7,584 bases of DNA from Bacteroidota bacterium (GCA_003648455.1 QMPG01000144.1:1-7584), one strand, 5' to 3'. Positions 1 to 7,336 are shown, counted from the first letter of the stretch. A program made the numbers and translations. Notes: generated by a model not told the origin, from the sequence alone.

Positions 1-121
1 CAATAGCGAATACACCATAAGGGTTAAACCGAAAATCGAAAGTGGTAACGTTCATTGAAATCCAGAAGTTATTGTAAATTTACTGCTTCGTAACGCCTTA
101 CGGTGCATCGCAGGGCCGTTG
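1..121 (+). repeat. attC-like structured site 1 (5' edge cut by window start)
   Basis: The 5' arm at 6-22 pairs with the 3' arm at 96-111. Of 16 aligned positions 14 are complementary, two are A/C oppositions (A12 and A17 in the 5' arm), and A10 is an extra unpaired base. The 5' arm holds the shared motif TAC-N3-AT (11-18). The loop between the arms is AT-rich, about 73 nt. The site ends in CCGTT at 116-120. In sites 2 and 4, nine bases separate AAC from TAC, and the same spacing here makes base 1 the C of an AAC box, so only its first two bases would be missing. The layout is that of an integron attC site, and the spacing matches the other three sites in the window. The recombination role is inferred. 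Confidence 0.7.
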
Positions 122-148
122 GCGGTAATACGCAAAAGAATCTTCAAT

Positions 149-180
149 TTTGAATAATTAATAGAATATTCGTAACTTTG
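149..180 (+). promoter_or_regulatory. Bacteroidota-type promoter of cassette 1
   Basis: TTTG at 149-152 and TAACTTTG at 173-180 are 20 bp apart. This fits the Bacteroidota consensus of a -33 TTTG and a -7 TAnnTTTG. Transcription would start within a few bases of the ATG at 185, so the mRNA would be leaderless or nearly so. It lies inside the cassette, downstream of site 1, so the gene pair should be expressed independently of its position in the array. No equally good match was found at the start of cassettes 2 and 3. Confidence 0.6.
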
Positions 181-184
181 TTGA

Positions 185-715
185 ATGCTTGAATATGAAA
201 ATACCGGACTGGAATTTGAGATTGATGAACTGACCAATTCCATTAGAAACGTTATTACAAACGACAGTTTTCAAACCACAATTTCGAGAATAACAAAAAG
301 CGATTTAAAATCTATCACAAAGAAAAAAGGCTGGCTGTTCAACTGGAGAAAAGAACTTGGATTTCCTGAGAGAGACGTTTTCAAATTAACGATTGTAAAC
401 AATCAACATATTATACAAGGACTGATTAGTTTGGAAGTTAAAACTGACCATGTATATATGCACCTTGTTGAGAGCGCACCATTCAACAAAGGAAAAGGAA
501 AAATATATTCAGGAGTTCCAGGGAATTTAGTTGCTTTTGCATGCAAAATATCATTCCAACGTGGACATGAAGGAAATATCGCATTCATTTCAAAAACCCA
601 ATTGATTGAGCATTATGTCAAAACTTTAGGTGCAATACATTTTGGAGGGAGACTAATGATAATTAACACAAATTCAGCATTAAAATTAGTAAACAAATAT
701 TATTCAAATCTATAG
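185..715 (+). CDS. GNAT-like N-acetyltransferase-fold protein
   Basis: A 176-aa soluble protein with no signal peptide or membrane segment. Residues 111-150 look like the acetyl-CoA-binding and following part of a GNAT fold: VPGNLVAFAC (111-120), then RGHEG and a beta strand with FISKTQLIEHY (126-144) and a terminal LGAIHFGG. The N-terminal half includes KKKGWLFNW (46-54) and a strand before VNNQHIIQGLISL (71-83). I remember similar proteins of this length and N-terminus from many Bacteroidota, usually annotated hypothetical or N-acetyltransferase. The substrate is unknown. ATG 185 is chosen because the family-like N-terminus starts here. The near-overlapping promoter would give almost no leader. 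A 51-aa gene starts two bases after its stop, and GNAT proteins paired with a small partner are often toxins (TacT/AtaT type), but this one lacks the usual DUF1778 neighbour, so that role is a guess. Confidence 0.7.
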   Translation: MLEYENTGLEFEIDELTNSIRNVITNDSFQTTISRITKSDLKSITKKKGWLFNWRKELGFPERDVFKLTIVNNQHIIQGLISLEVKTDHVYMHLVESAPFNKGKGKIYSGVPGNLVAFACKISFQRGHEGNIAFISKTQLIEHYVKTLGAIHFGGRLMIINTNSALKLVNKYYSNL

Positions 716-717
716 TC

Positions 718-873
718 ATGAAAACAAAAAGAGATAAAAAAGAGTTAGATGTTGATTTCATCGGCGGACAAGAATCTTTGACAAAAGAGGAAGAAAAAAA
801 ATTAAGTGAATACTTCCAGAGAAATAAGCAACGGAAAACAAGGTTGCGAAAAAGAGAAAAAGAAACCGCTTAA
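718..873 (+). CDS. Small highly charged 51-aa protein, possible partner or antitoxin of the GNAT-like protein
   Basis: ATG 718 lies two bases after the stop of the GNAT-like gene, so translation is probably coupled. The 51-aa product starts MKTKRDKKELDVDFIGGQ, continues with LTKEEEKKLSEYF (21-33) and ends in a basic tail rich in K, R and E. I recall short Bacteroidota proteins with the same DVDFIGG...LTxEExxxLSxYF pattern next to GNAT-like genes, which supports a real conserved gene rather than a chance frame. The first part looks like a flexible binding peptide and the second a single amphipathic helix. Gene order (possible toxin first, small gene second) and the private promoter suit a toxin-antitoxin cassette, a common cargo of large integrons. 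No DNA-binding fold is evident. The function is inferred. Confidence 0.7.
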   Translation: MKTKRDKKELDVDFIGGQESLTKEEEKKLSEYFQRNKQRKTRLRKREKETA

Positions 874-884
874 GGATAAAGTAC

Positions 885-1022
885 TACCGCCAACAGCAAA
901 TAATACCCCATAGCCGGTTAGCAGTTATTAAGAAAAATGAGAAGAAAAATTAACATACAAGTAATCAACAAAAATCCTGCAAAGAAACGGCTACGGGGCA
1001 TATTTGCGACACGTTGTAGGGC
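885..1022 (+). repeat. attC-like structured site 2
   Basis: The AAC box is at 892-894. The 5' arm 896-916 pairs with the 3' arm 988-1007 along 20 bp, with one extra A in the 5' arm (902 or 903) and two A/C oppositions (A905, A910). The shared TAC-N3-AT motif is at 904-911. The loop 917-987 is 71 nt and AT-rich. The CGTT box is at 1012-1015. The outer sequence on the left (TACCGCCAAC, 885-894) matches the start of cassette 1, and that on the right (GTTGTAGGGC, 1013-1022) matches the end of cassette 2, so in the array the outer arms do not pair with each other beyond AAC/GTT. AAC to CGTT spans 124 bp. Confidence 0.75.
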
Positions 1023-1066
1023 ATTTGAAGAAACAGCAGAAAATAAAGAATTTAAGGAATAAATAA

Positions 1067-2140
1067 ATGGCAAATAAAATTTTAAGAAATGCTGATAGAG
1101 CAAAGAAAGATGAGTTCTACACACAACTTACTGATATTGAAAAAGAAGTAAAACATTACAAAGATCAATTTAAAAACAAGGTTGTTTATTGTAATGCTGA
1201 CGACCCATTTGAAAGTAATTTTTTTAAATATTTTGCTTCAAATTTTAATATGCTGGGGCTTAAAAAATTAATTGCAACAAGTTATGCTGGTTCACCAATT
1301 GTGGGTAAACAATTATCATTTTTTGATATAGAAGGTGTCAAGAATGAAAAGAAAAAAGAACCTATGATGATTGAAATCAATGAAGTAAAAGACTTCAACA
1401 ATGATGGTGCAATAAACATAACAGATGTAGAATATTTATTAAAACACAATAAAAATGTTGCCACCCCTCTTGAAGGCAGTGGAGATTTTAGAAGTAAAGA
1501 ATGTGTTGAAATCTTAAAAGAAGCAGATATTGTTGTTACTAATCCACCATTTTCATTGTTTCGTGAATATGTTGAACAATTAGAAGAATACAAAAAGAAA
1601 TTTTTAATTATTGGGAATACAAATGCAATTACATATAAAGAGATTTTTAGATTAATTAAAGAAGATAAGATTAGAACAGGTTATACAAATTTTAATGTTG
1701 GAATGTTCTTTGTTGTGCCGGATGATTGGGAAAAATACCACCATATTGATGAAAATGGTAAAAAAATAGCACGGGTTTCAACTTCTTGTTGGTTTACTAA
1801 TCTTGATGTAAAAAAACATCAAGAAGACATTATTCTTTATAAAACATATATCGACAATGAAGATGATTATCCCAAATTTGATAATTATGATGCTATAAAT
1901 GTAGATAAAGTAAAAGATATACCTATGGATTACGATGGTGTAATGGGTGTGCCTATAACTTTTGTTGATAAATATAACCCTGCCCAATTTGAGATAATTG
2001 ATGGTTTAAATAGATACACAATATTAGATGTTGCTGGACTTAATAAAGACGCTATAAAAAACCATCTTCATATGACTGAAATAAATGGAAAGTCAAAATA
2101 TTTTAGAATTCTGATTAAAAATAAAAAGGTGATTAAATAA
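1067..2140 (+). CDS. EcoRI-family adenine-specific DNA methyltransferase
   Basis: This 357-aa protein should transfer a methyl group from S-adenosylmethionine to N6 of adenine in a specific DNA site. The N-terminus has the EcoRI-methylase pattern: KKDEFYTQ (13-20), VVYCNADDP (39-47), FFKYFASNF (52-60) and LGLKKLIATSY (63-73). The catalytic motif IV NPPF is at residues 159-162 within DIVVTNPPFSLFREYV. NTNAITYKEIF (184-194) and VGMFFVVPDDW (211-221) continue the family pattern. Residues 110-121 form an EF-hand-like loop, FNNDGAINITDV. The length is normal for the family. An AAGGA at 1054-1058, 8 bp before ATG 1067, supports the start. The nuclease gene follows after two bases. The recognition sequence cannot be read from the protein; the EcoRI resemblance does not prove GAATTC specificity. 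Confidence 0.9.
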   Translation: MANKILRNADRAKKDEFYTQLTDIEKEVKHYKDQFKNKVVYCNADDPFESNFFKYFASNFNMLGLKKLIATSYAGSPIVGKQLSFFDIEGVKNEKKKEPMMIEINEVKDFNNDGAINITDVEYLLKHNKNVATPLEGSGDFRSKECVEILKEADIVVTNPPFSLFREYVEQLEEYKKKFLIIGNTNAITYKEIFRLIKEDKIRTGYTNFNVGMFFVVPDDWEKYHHIDENGKKIARVSTSCWFTNLDVKKHQEDIILYKTYIDNEDDYPKFDNYDAINVDKVKDIPMDYDGVMGVPITFVDKYNPAQFEIIDGLNRYTILDVAGLNKDAIKNHLHMTEINGKSKYFRILIKNKKVIK

Positions 2141-2142
2141 TT

Positions 2143-3240
2143 ATGAAAATAGAATTACAAGAAATTACAGTTCGTGATTTAACAAAAGACTTTGAAGACA
2201 ATTCAGAAGCAGGTGTAATTGGATATGGGGGAAAACTCGATATTCGTCCACCTTATCAACGAGAATTTATATATAAAGATAAGCAGAGAGATGCTGTAAT
2301 TAATACTATTACAAAAGAATTTCCGCTAAATGTAATGTATTGGGCTGTTCGTGAAGACGGAAATTTTGAAATTATTGACGGACAACAACGCACAATTTCA
2401 GTTTGTCAATATGTTAATAATGATTTTTCAATAAGTGGTTTGGCTTTTCATAATTTACCAAAGGATAAGCAGGAACAAATACTAAATTACAAATTAATGG
2501 TTTATTTCTGTGAAGGAACAGACAGCGAAAAATTGGAATGGTTTAAAACAATTAACATTGCAGGTGAAAAATTAACAGACCAGGAATTAAGAAATGCTGT
2601 TTATTCAGGTTCGTGGGTAACAGACGCAAAAAAATATTTTAGTAAAACAGGTTGTGTTGCTTACCAAATAGGAAGTGATTATTTGAATGGTTCGCCAATT
2701 CGTCAAGACTATTTAGAAACAGCAATAAAGTGGATTTCTGATGGAAAAATTGAAGATTATATGTCAAAACATCAGCACGACCCAAACGCAAGTGCTTTAT
2801 GGAGATATTTTCAAGATGTAATCACTTGGGTTGAAGCAACTTTTCCAAAGAAATACAATAAGAAAAGAAAGAAATTTATGAAAGGTATTGATTGGGGAAC
2901 CTTATACAATCAATTCAAAGATAAAACCTATGATACTGAAAAATTAGAAGAAGAAATAGCAAAACTGATACTTGATGATGATGTTACAAACAAAAAAGGA
3001 ATATATCCTTATGTATTGACAAAAAAAGAAAAGTATCTTTCAATTCGTGCTTTTACAGATGCCACGAAAATAAAAGTTTACGAAAAACAAAAAGGAATTT
3101 GTGTAAAATGCAAAAAACATTTTGAAATAACAGAAATGGAAGCCGACCATATTACACCTTGGCACGAAGGCGGAAAAACTATTGAAGAAAATTGTCAAAT
3201 GTTATGTAAGGATTGTAATAGGAAAAAATCAGGAAAATAA
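2143..3240 (+). CDS. DUF262 (GmrS-like) domain fused to a C-terminal HNH endonuclease
   Basis: A 365-aa cytoplasmic protein. The N-terminal DUF262 region carries RPPYQREF (35-42) and the hallmark IDGQQR (78-83), which in GmrSD, BrxU and SspE relatives belongs to a nucleotide-binding or hydrolysing centre. The C-terminus is a zinc-type HNH nuclease: CVKC (320-323), ADHITPWHEGG (334-344) with H336 as likely general base, N350 in EENCQMLC, and CKDCN (355-359) closing the zinc site. All expected HNH residues are present. It starts two bases after the methyltransferase stop, with AAGGTGA at 2126-2132 inside that gene, so translation is probably coupled. Known DUF262 nucleases are often modification-dependent; here the adjacent methyltransferase suggests it is the restriction partner whose sites are protected by methylation. 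That pairing is inferred. Confidence 0.87.
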   Translation: MKIELQEITVRDLTKDFEDNSEAGVIGYGGKLDIRPPYQREFIYKDKQRDAVINTITKEFPLNVMYWAVREDGNFEIIDGQQRTISVCQYVNNDFSISGLAFHNLPKDKQEQILNYKLMVYFCEGTDSEKLEWFKTINIAGEKLTDQELRNAVYSGSWVTDAKKYFSKTGCVAYQIGSDYLNGSPIRQDYLETAIKWISDGKIEDYMSKHQHDPNASALWRYFQDVITWVEATFPKKYNKKRKKFMKGIDWGTLYNQFKDKTYDTEKLEEEIAKLILDDDVTNKKGIYPYVLTKKEKYLSIRAFTDATKIKVYEKQKGICVKCKKHFEITEMEADHITPWHEGGKTIEENCQMLCKDCNRKKSGK

Positions 3241-3248
3241 AGAAAAAC

Positions 3249-3384
3249 GCCCTACAACAAAAGCTATACGTAATGCGGGTAAAGTGCTAATTATGAAGAT
3301 TATAACATTAAATAAAATTTGCAGTAAACTGAAAGTGTGGTATTTCAAAGTCCCGCACTACGCATAGCCCTAACCGTTACCTGC
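3249..3384 (+). repeat. attC-like structured site 3
   Basis: The AAC box is at 3256-3258. The 5' arm 3263-3279 pairs with the 3' arm 3352-3368 at 15 of 17 positions, the other two being A/C oppositions (A3268, A3273). The shared TAC-N3-AT motif is at 3267-3274. The loop 3280-3351 is 72 nt. The CGTT box is at 3375-3378. AAC to CGTT is 123 bp. Unlike the other sites I see no extra base in the 5' arm. The left outer sequence GCCCTACAAC belongs to cassette 2 and the right one, GTTACCTGC (3376-3384), to cassette 3. Confidence 0.75.
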
Positions 3385-3440
3385 AAGGCTATCCAAGAAA
3401 ACAACAAACGTTTAAGTAGAAGACAAAAAAACAGAGACTT

Positions 3441-5555
3441 ATGAAAAAAAAAGTTTTACTCATTTTAATAATTTACTTGACAAATTTTGCTAATGCTGTT
3501 GAACCATCGTGGATAAATTATACCAATGGTGATAATGTACTAGTTCTGGTTGAAGAAGGCAATATTATTTGGATAGGCACAAGTGGTGGTTTGGTGAAAC
3601 TTAATAAAATAACCGGAATTCCAACTTTTTACAATGGCTCAAATTCAAGATTGCCAGATAACAATATAAGCTCATTAGCCATAGATGATAATGGAACTAA
3701 GTGGATTGGAACAAGTAGAGGACTTGCAGCTTTTGATGGAACAAACTGGATAATTTACGATGCCTCAAATTCAGGTTTGCCCAGTAACAGACTTACTTCA
3801 ATTGCCATTGATGAAAATGGGACTAAATGGATTGGTACTTATTATTATGGTTTAACAGAGTTTAACGGTACTAACTGGATTGTATATGATTCTTACAACT
3901 CGGATTTACCCAATAATCATGTCAATTCAATAGCAATAGATGATAACGGGTCTAAATGGATTGGTACTTATGACGGTGGCTTAACAGAATTTGACGGAAC
4001 GAATTGGACATCCTACAATACATCAAATTCGGGATTACCAAACAATGATGTGTATACAATAGCCATCGACGAAAACGGAACCAAGTGGATTGGTACTTTG
4101 GGTGGGGGTTTAACAACTTTTAATGGAACAAATTGGACAATTTACAACACTTCAAATTCTAGCTTACCCTCTAACTATGTGATGTCATTAGCGATTGAGG
4201 GAAACGCTTCTAAGTGGATTGGAACTTGGAATGGATTGACAAAATTTGACGGGGCAAACTGGACAACTTATAATATATCCAATTCTGGATTGCCAGATAA
4301 CTTTGTCCATTCAATTATAATTGATGAAGGTGGCACAAAGTGGATTGGAACTCGGGAGGAGGGGTTAATAACTTTTGACGAAGTCAACTGGCTAGCATAC
4401 AACACTTCAAATTCGGGTTTACCTGATAACAGAGTCATGGCAATAGCTATTGACCTAACTGGAACAAAGTGGATTGGAACCGACTATTCTGGACTAGCAC
4501 AATTTGACGGGACAAACTGGATCATCTACGACACCTCAAATTCTGGTATACCAAGTGACAGGCTCACAGCAATCGCCATTGATGCAAGTGGGTCAGAATG
4601 GATTGGGACTCTTGATAAAGGATTAACAGTATTTAATGGGACTGTCTGGACAACTTACAACACATTAAACTCAGACATACCAAGCAATAGGCTCACTTCA
4701 ATAGCAATTGATGTAAACGGGGTAAAATGGGTTGGAACATATGATGGCGGATTAACAGAATTTAGCGAAACAAACTGGACAGTTTACAACACATCAAATT
4801 CAGGAATCCCTAGTAACAGAATTATCTCATTAGCTATTGACGTAAGTGGAACTAAGTGGATTGGGACTAATAAAGGATTGGTAAAATATAATGGGACTAA
4901 CTGGACAGTTTACGACACTTCAAATTCAGAATTACCCAGTAATTGGGTTTTGTCAATAGCGATTGATGAAAATGGGACTAAGTGGATTGGGTCTCAGAAT
5001 GGTGGTTTAGCAGCTTTTGACGGAACGGATTGGACAATATACAACACTTTAAATTCTGGCCTACAAGATAATTATGTTCACTCAACTGCCATTGACGAAA
5101 ACAATACGAAATGGATTGGAACTTGGGGTGGTTTAGCGACTTTTGATGGAACAATCTGGACATCTTTTATCTCTTCTAATTCAGGCTTGCCTTCTAATTA
5201 TGTTTACAAAATAACCATAGATGAGAACGGCACAAAGTGGCTTGGAACTCTCGATGGTGGTCTGGCAGTTTATAATGAAAATGGTATTCCTATTTCAATT
5301 GATGAAAATATATTATCAATGAACAAAGTAAATGTTTACCCTAATCCAGTTTTTGATTTTGTGCATATCAAATTGCTTTCTGGAGGTGACATATCAAGCA
5401 TAGAAATTATTAATATTCAAGGCCAACCAATTAAACATCTAAAGTATTCAGTTAATCACAACACAATGGATGTAAGGGGTTTGCCCAAAGGTTTTTACTT
5501 GATTAAAATTTATTATGATAATGAAATTGTTCTTAAAAAACTGATAAAAAACTGA
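3441..5555 (+). CDS. Secreted two-component-regulator-propeller-like repeat protein with T9SS sorting domain
   Basis: A 704-aa protein. Residues 1-19 form a signal peptide (MKKK, hydrophobic core, ANA before V20). Residues about 20-613 hold 14 propeller-type units: one degenerate first unit and 13 clear ones of 42-43 aa from residue 67, with the pattern SNSGLPSN..., IAID-NGTKWIGT, GL--F-GTNWT-YNT. Fourteen units fit two seven-bladed beta-propellers. WIGT-type units are those of the Reg_prop family, but no membrane segment or kinase follows. Residues 628-704 are a type A T9SS sorting domain with VYPNP (632-636), GLPKGFYLI and a basic end, so it should be exported across the outer membrane and cleaved or anchored. 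Ligand and role are unknown. It is an odd neighbour for a nuclease, and could be unrelated cargo. Confidence 0.85.
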   Translation: MKKKVLLILIIYLTNFANAVEPSWINYTNGDNVLVLVEEGNIIWIGTSGGLVKLNKITGIPTFYNGSNSRLPDNNISSLAIDDNGTKWIGTSRGLAAFDGTNWIIYDASNSGLPSNRLTSIAIDENGTKWIGTYYYGLTEFNGTNWIVYDSYNSDLPNNHVNSIAIDDNGSKWIGTYDGGLTEFDGTNWTSYNTSNSGLPNNDVYTIAIDENGTKWIGTLGGGLTTFNGTNWTIYNTSNSSLPSNYVMSLAIEGNASKWIGTWNGLTKFDGANWTTYNISNSGLPDNFVHSIIIDEGGTKWIGTREEGLITFDEVNWLAYNTSNSGLPDNRVMAIAIDLTGTKWIGTDYSGLAQFDGTNWIIYDTSNSGIPSDRLTAIAIDASGSEWIGTLDKGLTVFNGTVWTTYNTLNSDIPSNRLTSIAIDVNGVKWVGTYDGGLTEFSETNWTVYNTSNSGIPSNRIISLAIDVSGTKWIGTNKGLVKYNGTNWTVYDTSNSELPSNWVLSIAIDENGTKWIGSQNGGLAAFDGTDWTIYNTLNSGLQDNYVHSTAIDENNTKWIGTWGGLATFDGTIWTSFISSNSGLPSNYVYKITIDENGTKWLGTLDGGLAVYNENGIPISIDENILSMNKVNVYPNPVFDFVHIKLLSGGDISSIEIINIQGQPIKHLKYSVNHNTMDVRGLPKGFYLIKIYYDNEIVLKKLIKN
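3639..5279 (+). repeat. 13 in-frame tandem coding repeats of 126-129 bp
   Basis: Within the propeller gene the DNA repeats every 126 or 129 bp (residues 67-613). Each unit encodes SNSGLP, then AID, then KWIGT, then GL..F.GTNW..Y. Protein identity between units is high while third codon positions differ, so the units are related by duplication but are not fresh copies. The last unit is shortened, running into the linker before the sorting domain. Confidence 0.85.
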
Positions 5556-5617
5556 GGTCAAATTCTGTGCCTAATAAAGGTAATCAGTAAGGATTTAAGT
5601 TGCAATATTTCAATGCT

Positions 5618-7330
5618 ATGTCAACAAACTCTAAAGGAGATATTCTTGAATCAATTACAGAAATATTAGAAAGAAGTCTTTCTGATGAATCTACAGTAAT
5701 TACTAAAAAGAAAAAAATTGAAGACTTGGATGGTATCGTCCGAGAAATTGACATTTATATTGAGACTATTGTAAACAAAAGAAAATTTTCCATTGCAATT
5801 GAGTGTAAGAATTACAAAGAAGAATCAAGGATTGATATGGATAAGATTGGCGCTTTTTATGAAAAGTGCGAAAGATTACCATTTATTAATAAAATGATTT
5901 TTCTTACAACTAGTGATTATCAAAAAGGAGCTATAAAAAAGGCACGAACACGGAACATTGAACTATACAGAATTAGTCAAGAATTACTAGAAGACAAAAG
6001 TCAATTAGGTATTGACAAAGTTTCAATAATTGAAAAAAAATGTAAAATATTAGCAGTTAGGTTTAATAGTGAAAAGTTATTGAAGAATAGGATTTTTACT
6101 AATGAAAAGTTTGAGTTCTATAGTGATGATAAAAAACTTATTAAACATGAAGATTTTCTTCAGAAAATTATTGAATTACCTGGGATATGGAGATTCTTAT
6201 TCACTAAATCAGGAGTATTACTAAATCAAAAAAAGAGAATCTACCCAAACTTGAACACTAAGAATATTTATACTAATTATCGCGGAAATTATTATCCAGT
6301 CGAATTAATGCAATTTACTTTGGAAATTGAATACTTGTTTAACCCTCTTGAAATAAGTAACATTAAGAAATATCAATCTTTGACCGAGAATACTACATTA
6401 GCATTATTCTCTGACTTAGAATTTGTCGCGAATGGAATTAAACATAGGTTTTGTTATGTGAAACCCACAGACGAGAATATAGGAAGATTTTTCATCTCAA
6501 CTTCCAATGAAAAGGAATCAGTTGAGTTGAAAACATTAGGCAAGCTAGCATTAGAACCAAAACCTAAATCAAAACTTCGAAACATTCAAGTTCTACCTTA
6601 TGAATTCAAAATATCGAAACATACCGTTAATAATTTAAATTTAAACAATCAGACTGCACCTATCGAAGAGAATTCAAGATTCCTTAAAGAATTAAAATCT
6701 AAAAAGTCGTCTGCTCTTATAGGACTTGATGAACACAAAAGAAAACTATTTATTATGATACCATTTTCACATAACAAAAAACTTATTACTGCAAAATTTC
6801 CTGAACCAATAAGTTTGTTTTTTAATCATGCCATAGAATTGCATTTAAAAAGCATGTCTTATAAAAGTATAATGGTTTCACATTCAACTGATGATGAGTC
6901 TATCTTATTGCAGGATGACAGTTATCATAAGTTTTTGCAATATGGAGTTAGTAGTATTTTTATGCTTCATTCAGCAATTGAATTATTCATAAATTCTTGT
7001 ATAAAAGATAATTTTAAATTTGACCTATATGGTAAATTTTTGAATAAAAAAGAACTTGAAGAACAGTTGACTTTAAACGAAAAACTAGAAAAAATTATAC
7101 CTCAAATTAGTAATTTCAAACTCAATTCAAATAAACGGATAGTAAGAAACATAATAGATTTAAATGAATTAAACGAAGAACTACAAAACTTAAAAACCTC
7201 TGAAACTGTTAATCAACCATTTCTTGACACATTTGAAAGACTTATAAAATTCAACATGGAAGATTGTTTTGAATCAACTAAAAATCTTTTTAAAAAGGTG
7301 AATAAAAATTTTAGACTAATAGAATTGTAA
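5618..7330 (+). CDS. Mrr-like PD-(D/E)xK restriction endonuclease with long C-terminal region
   Basis: 570 aa from ATG 5618. The N-terminal 130 residues look like an Mrr_cat-type nuclease: GDILES with E11, then REIDIYIE with D45, a strand, and ECK with E62 and K64 in IAIECKNYK, then NKMIFLTTSDYQKGA and a final ELYRIS strand. E11, D45, E62 and K64 supply the expected catalytic set. The rest is not recognised in the middle. The last 130 residues are helical, with SIFMLHSAIELFINSCI near residue 450, recalling HEPN-type domains. A start at TTG 5600 would add six residues and has an AAGGA 6 bp upstream (5589-5593); ATG 5618 is preferred because MSTNSKGD resembles the start of relatives. It follows the propeller gene by 62 bp and is the last gene of cassette 3. 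A modification-dependent defence nuclease is likely, target unknown. Confidence 0.75.
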   Translation: MSTNSKGDILESITEILERSLSDESTVITKKKKIEDLDGIVREIDIYIETIVNKRKFSIAIECKNYKEESRIDMDKIGAFYEKCERLPFINKMIFLTTSDYQKGAIKKARTRNIELYRISQELLEDKSQLGIDKVSIIEKKCKILAVRFNSEKLLKNRIFTNEKFEFYSDDKKLIKHEDFLQKIIELPGIWRFLFTKSGVLLNQKKRIYPNLNTKNIYTNYRGNYYPVELMQFTLEIEYLFNPLEISNIKKYQSLTENTTLALFSDLEFVANGIKHRFCYVKPTDENIGRFFISTSNEKESVELKTLGKLALEPKPKSKLRNIQVLPYEFKISKHTVNNLNLNNQTAPIEENSRFLKELKSKKSSALIGLDEHKRKLFIMIPFSHNKKLITAKFPEPISLFFNHAIELHLKSMSYKSIMVSHSTDDESILLQDDSYHKFLQYGVSSIFMLHSAIELFINSCIKDNFKFDLYGKFLNKKELEEQLTLNEKLEKIIPQISNFKLNSNKRIVRNIIDLNELNEELQNLKTSETVNQPFLDTFERLIKFNMEDCFESTKNLFKKVNKNFRLIEL

Positions 7331-7336
7331 AGCCCA

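Larger units (their letters stand above)
118..1012 (+). mobile_element. Putative gene cassette 1 (GNAT-like protein + small charged protein)
   Basis: The unit runs from the GTT of site 1 to the base before the GTT of site 2. Its first 14 bases (118-131, starting GTTGGCGGTA) are the inverse complement of 881-894 (ending TACCGCCAAC) at 13 of 14 positions, the exception being position 11 (A128 against C884). That repeat is private to this unit. The two genes point toward the site at their 3' end, and the last stop codon is 11 bp before the matching arm, as in integron cassettes. It has its own promoter. Mobility is inferred from structure only. Confidence 0.6.
1013..3375 (+). mobile_element. Putative gene cassette 2 (restriction-modification pair)
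   Basis: It begins GTTGTAGGGC (1013-1022) and ends with the exact inverse complement GCCCTACAAC (3249-3258), followed by site 3. The match extends three further bases past one A/C opposition at position 11 (A1023 against C3248). Two co-directional genes fill it, with the last stop 8 bp before the matching arm. At about 2.4 kb it is larger than most integron cassettes. No cassette-internal promoter was recognised in the 54 bp before the first gene, so expression may depend on upstream transcription. Mobility is inferred. Confidence 0.6.

Noticed and set aside
896..1007. Rho-independent terminator reading of the site stems
   Set aside because: The loop of about 70 nt and the lack of a following T run do not fit an intrinsic terminator; the same holds for the other three sites.
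937..1062. 41-codon + strand frame running through the 3' half of site 2 and ending 4 bp before the methyltransferase start
   Set aside because: It is built mostly from loop and stem sequence of the recombination-like site, is very basic, and resembles nothing I know. It could be a translated leader, but nothing supports it as a gene.
918..1124. 68-aa minus-strand frame over site 2 and the start of the methyltransferase gene
   Set aside because: It covers a structured site and a strongly supported + strand gene; the hydrophobic translation is an effect of AT-rich antisense sequence.
1282..1593. 103-aa minus-strand frame within the methyltransferase gene
   Set aside because: It is antisense to the conserved region leading to NPPF and has no recognisable motif.
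3182..3367. 61-aa + strand frame overlapping the end of the HNH gene and site 3
   Set aside because: The first part is out of frame with the conserved HNH zinc motif and the rest is site sequence.
5556..5617. Possible recombination-like site between the propeller and nuclease genes
   Set aside because: There is no AAC...CGTT pair, no TAC-N3-AT stem and no room for a 120-bp site; only a three-base stem (CCT/AGG) can be drawn.
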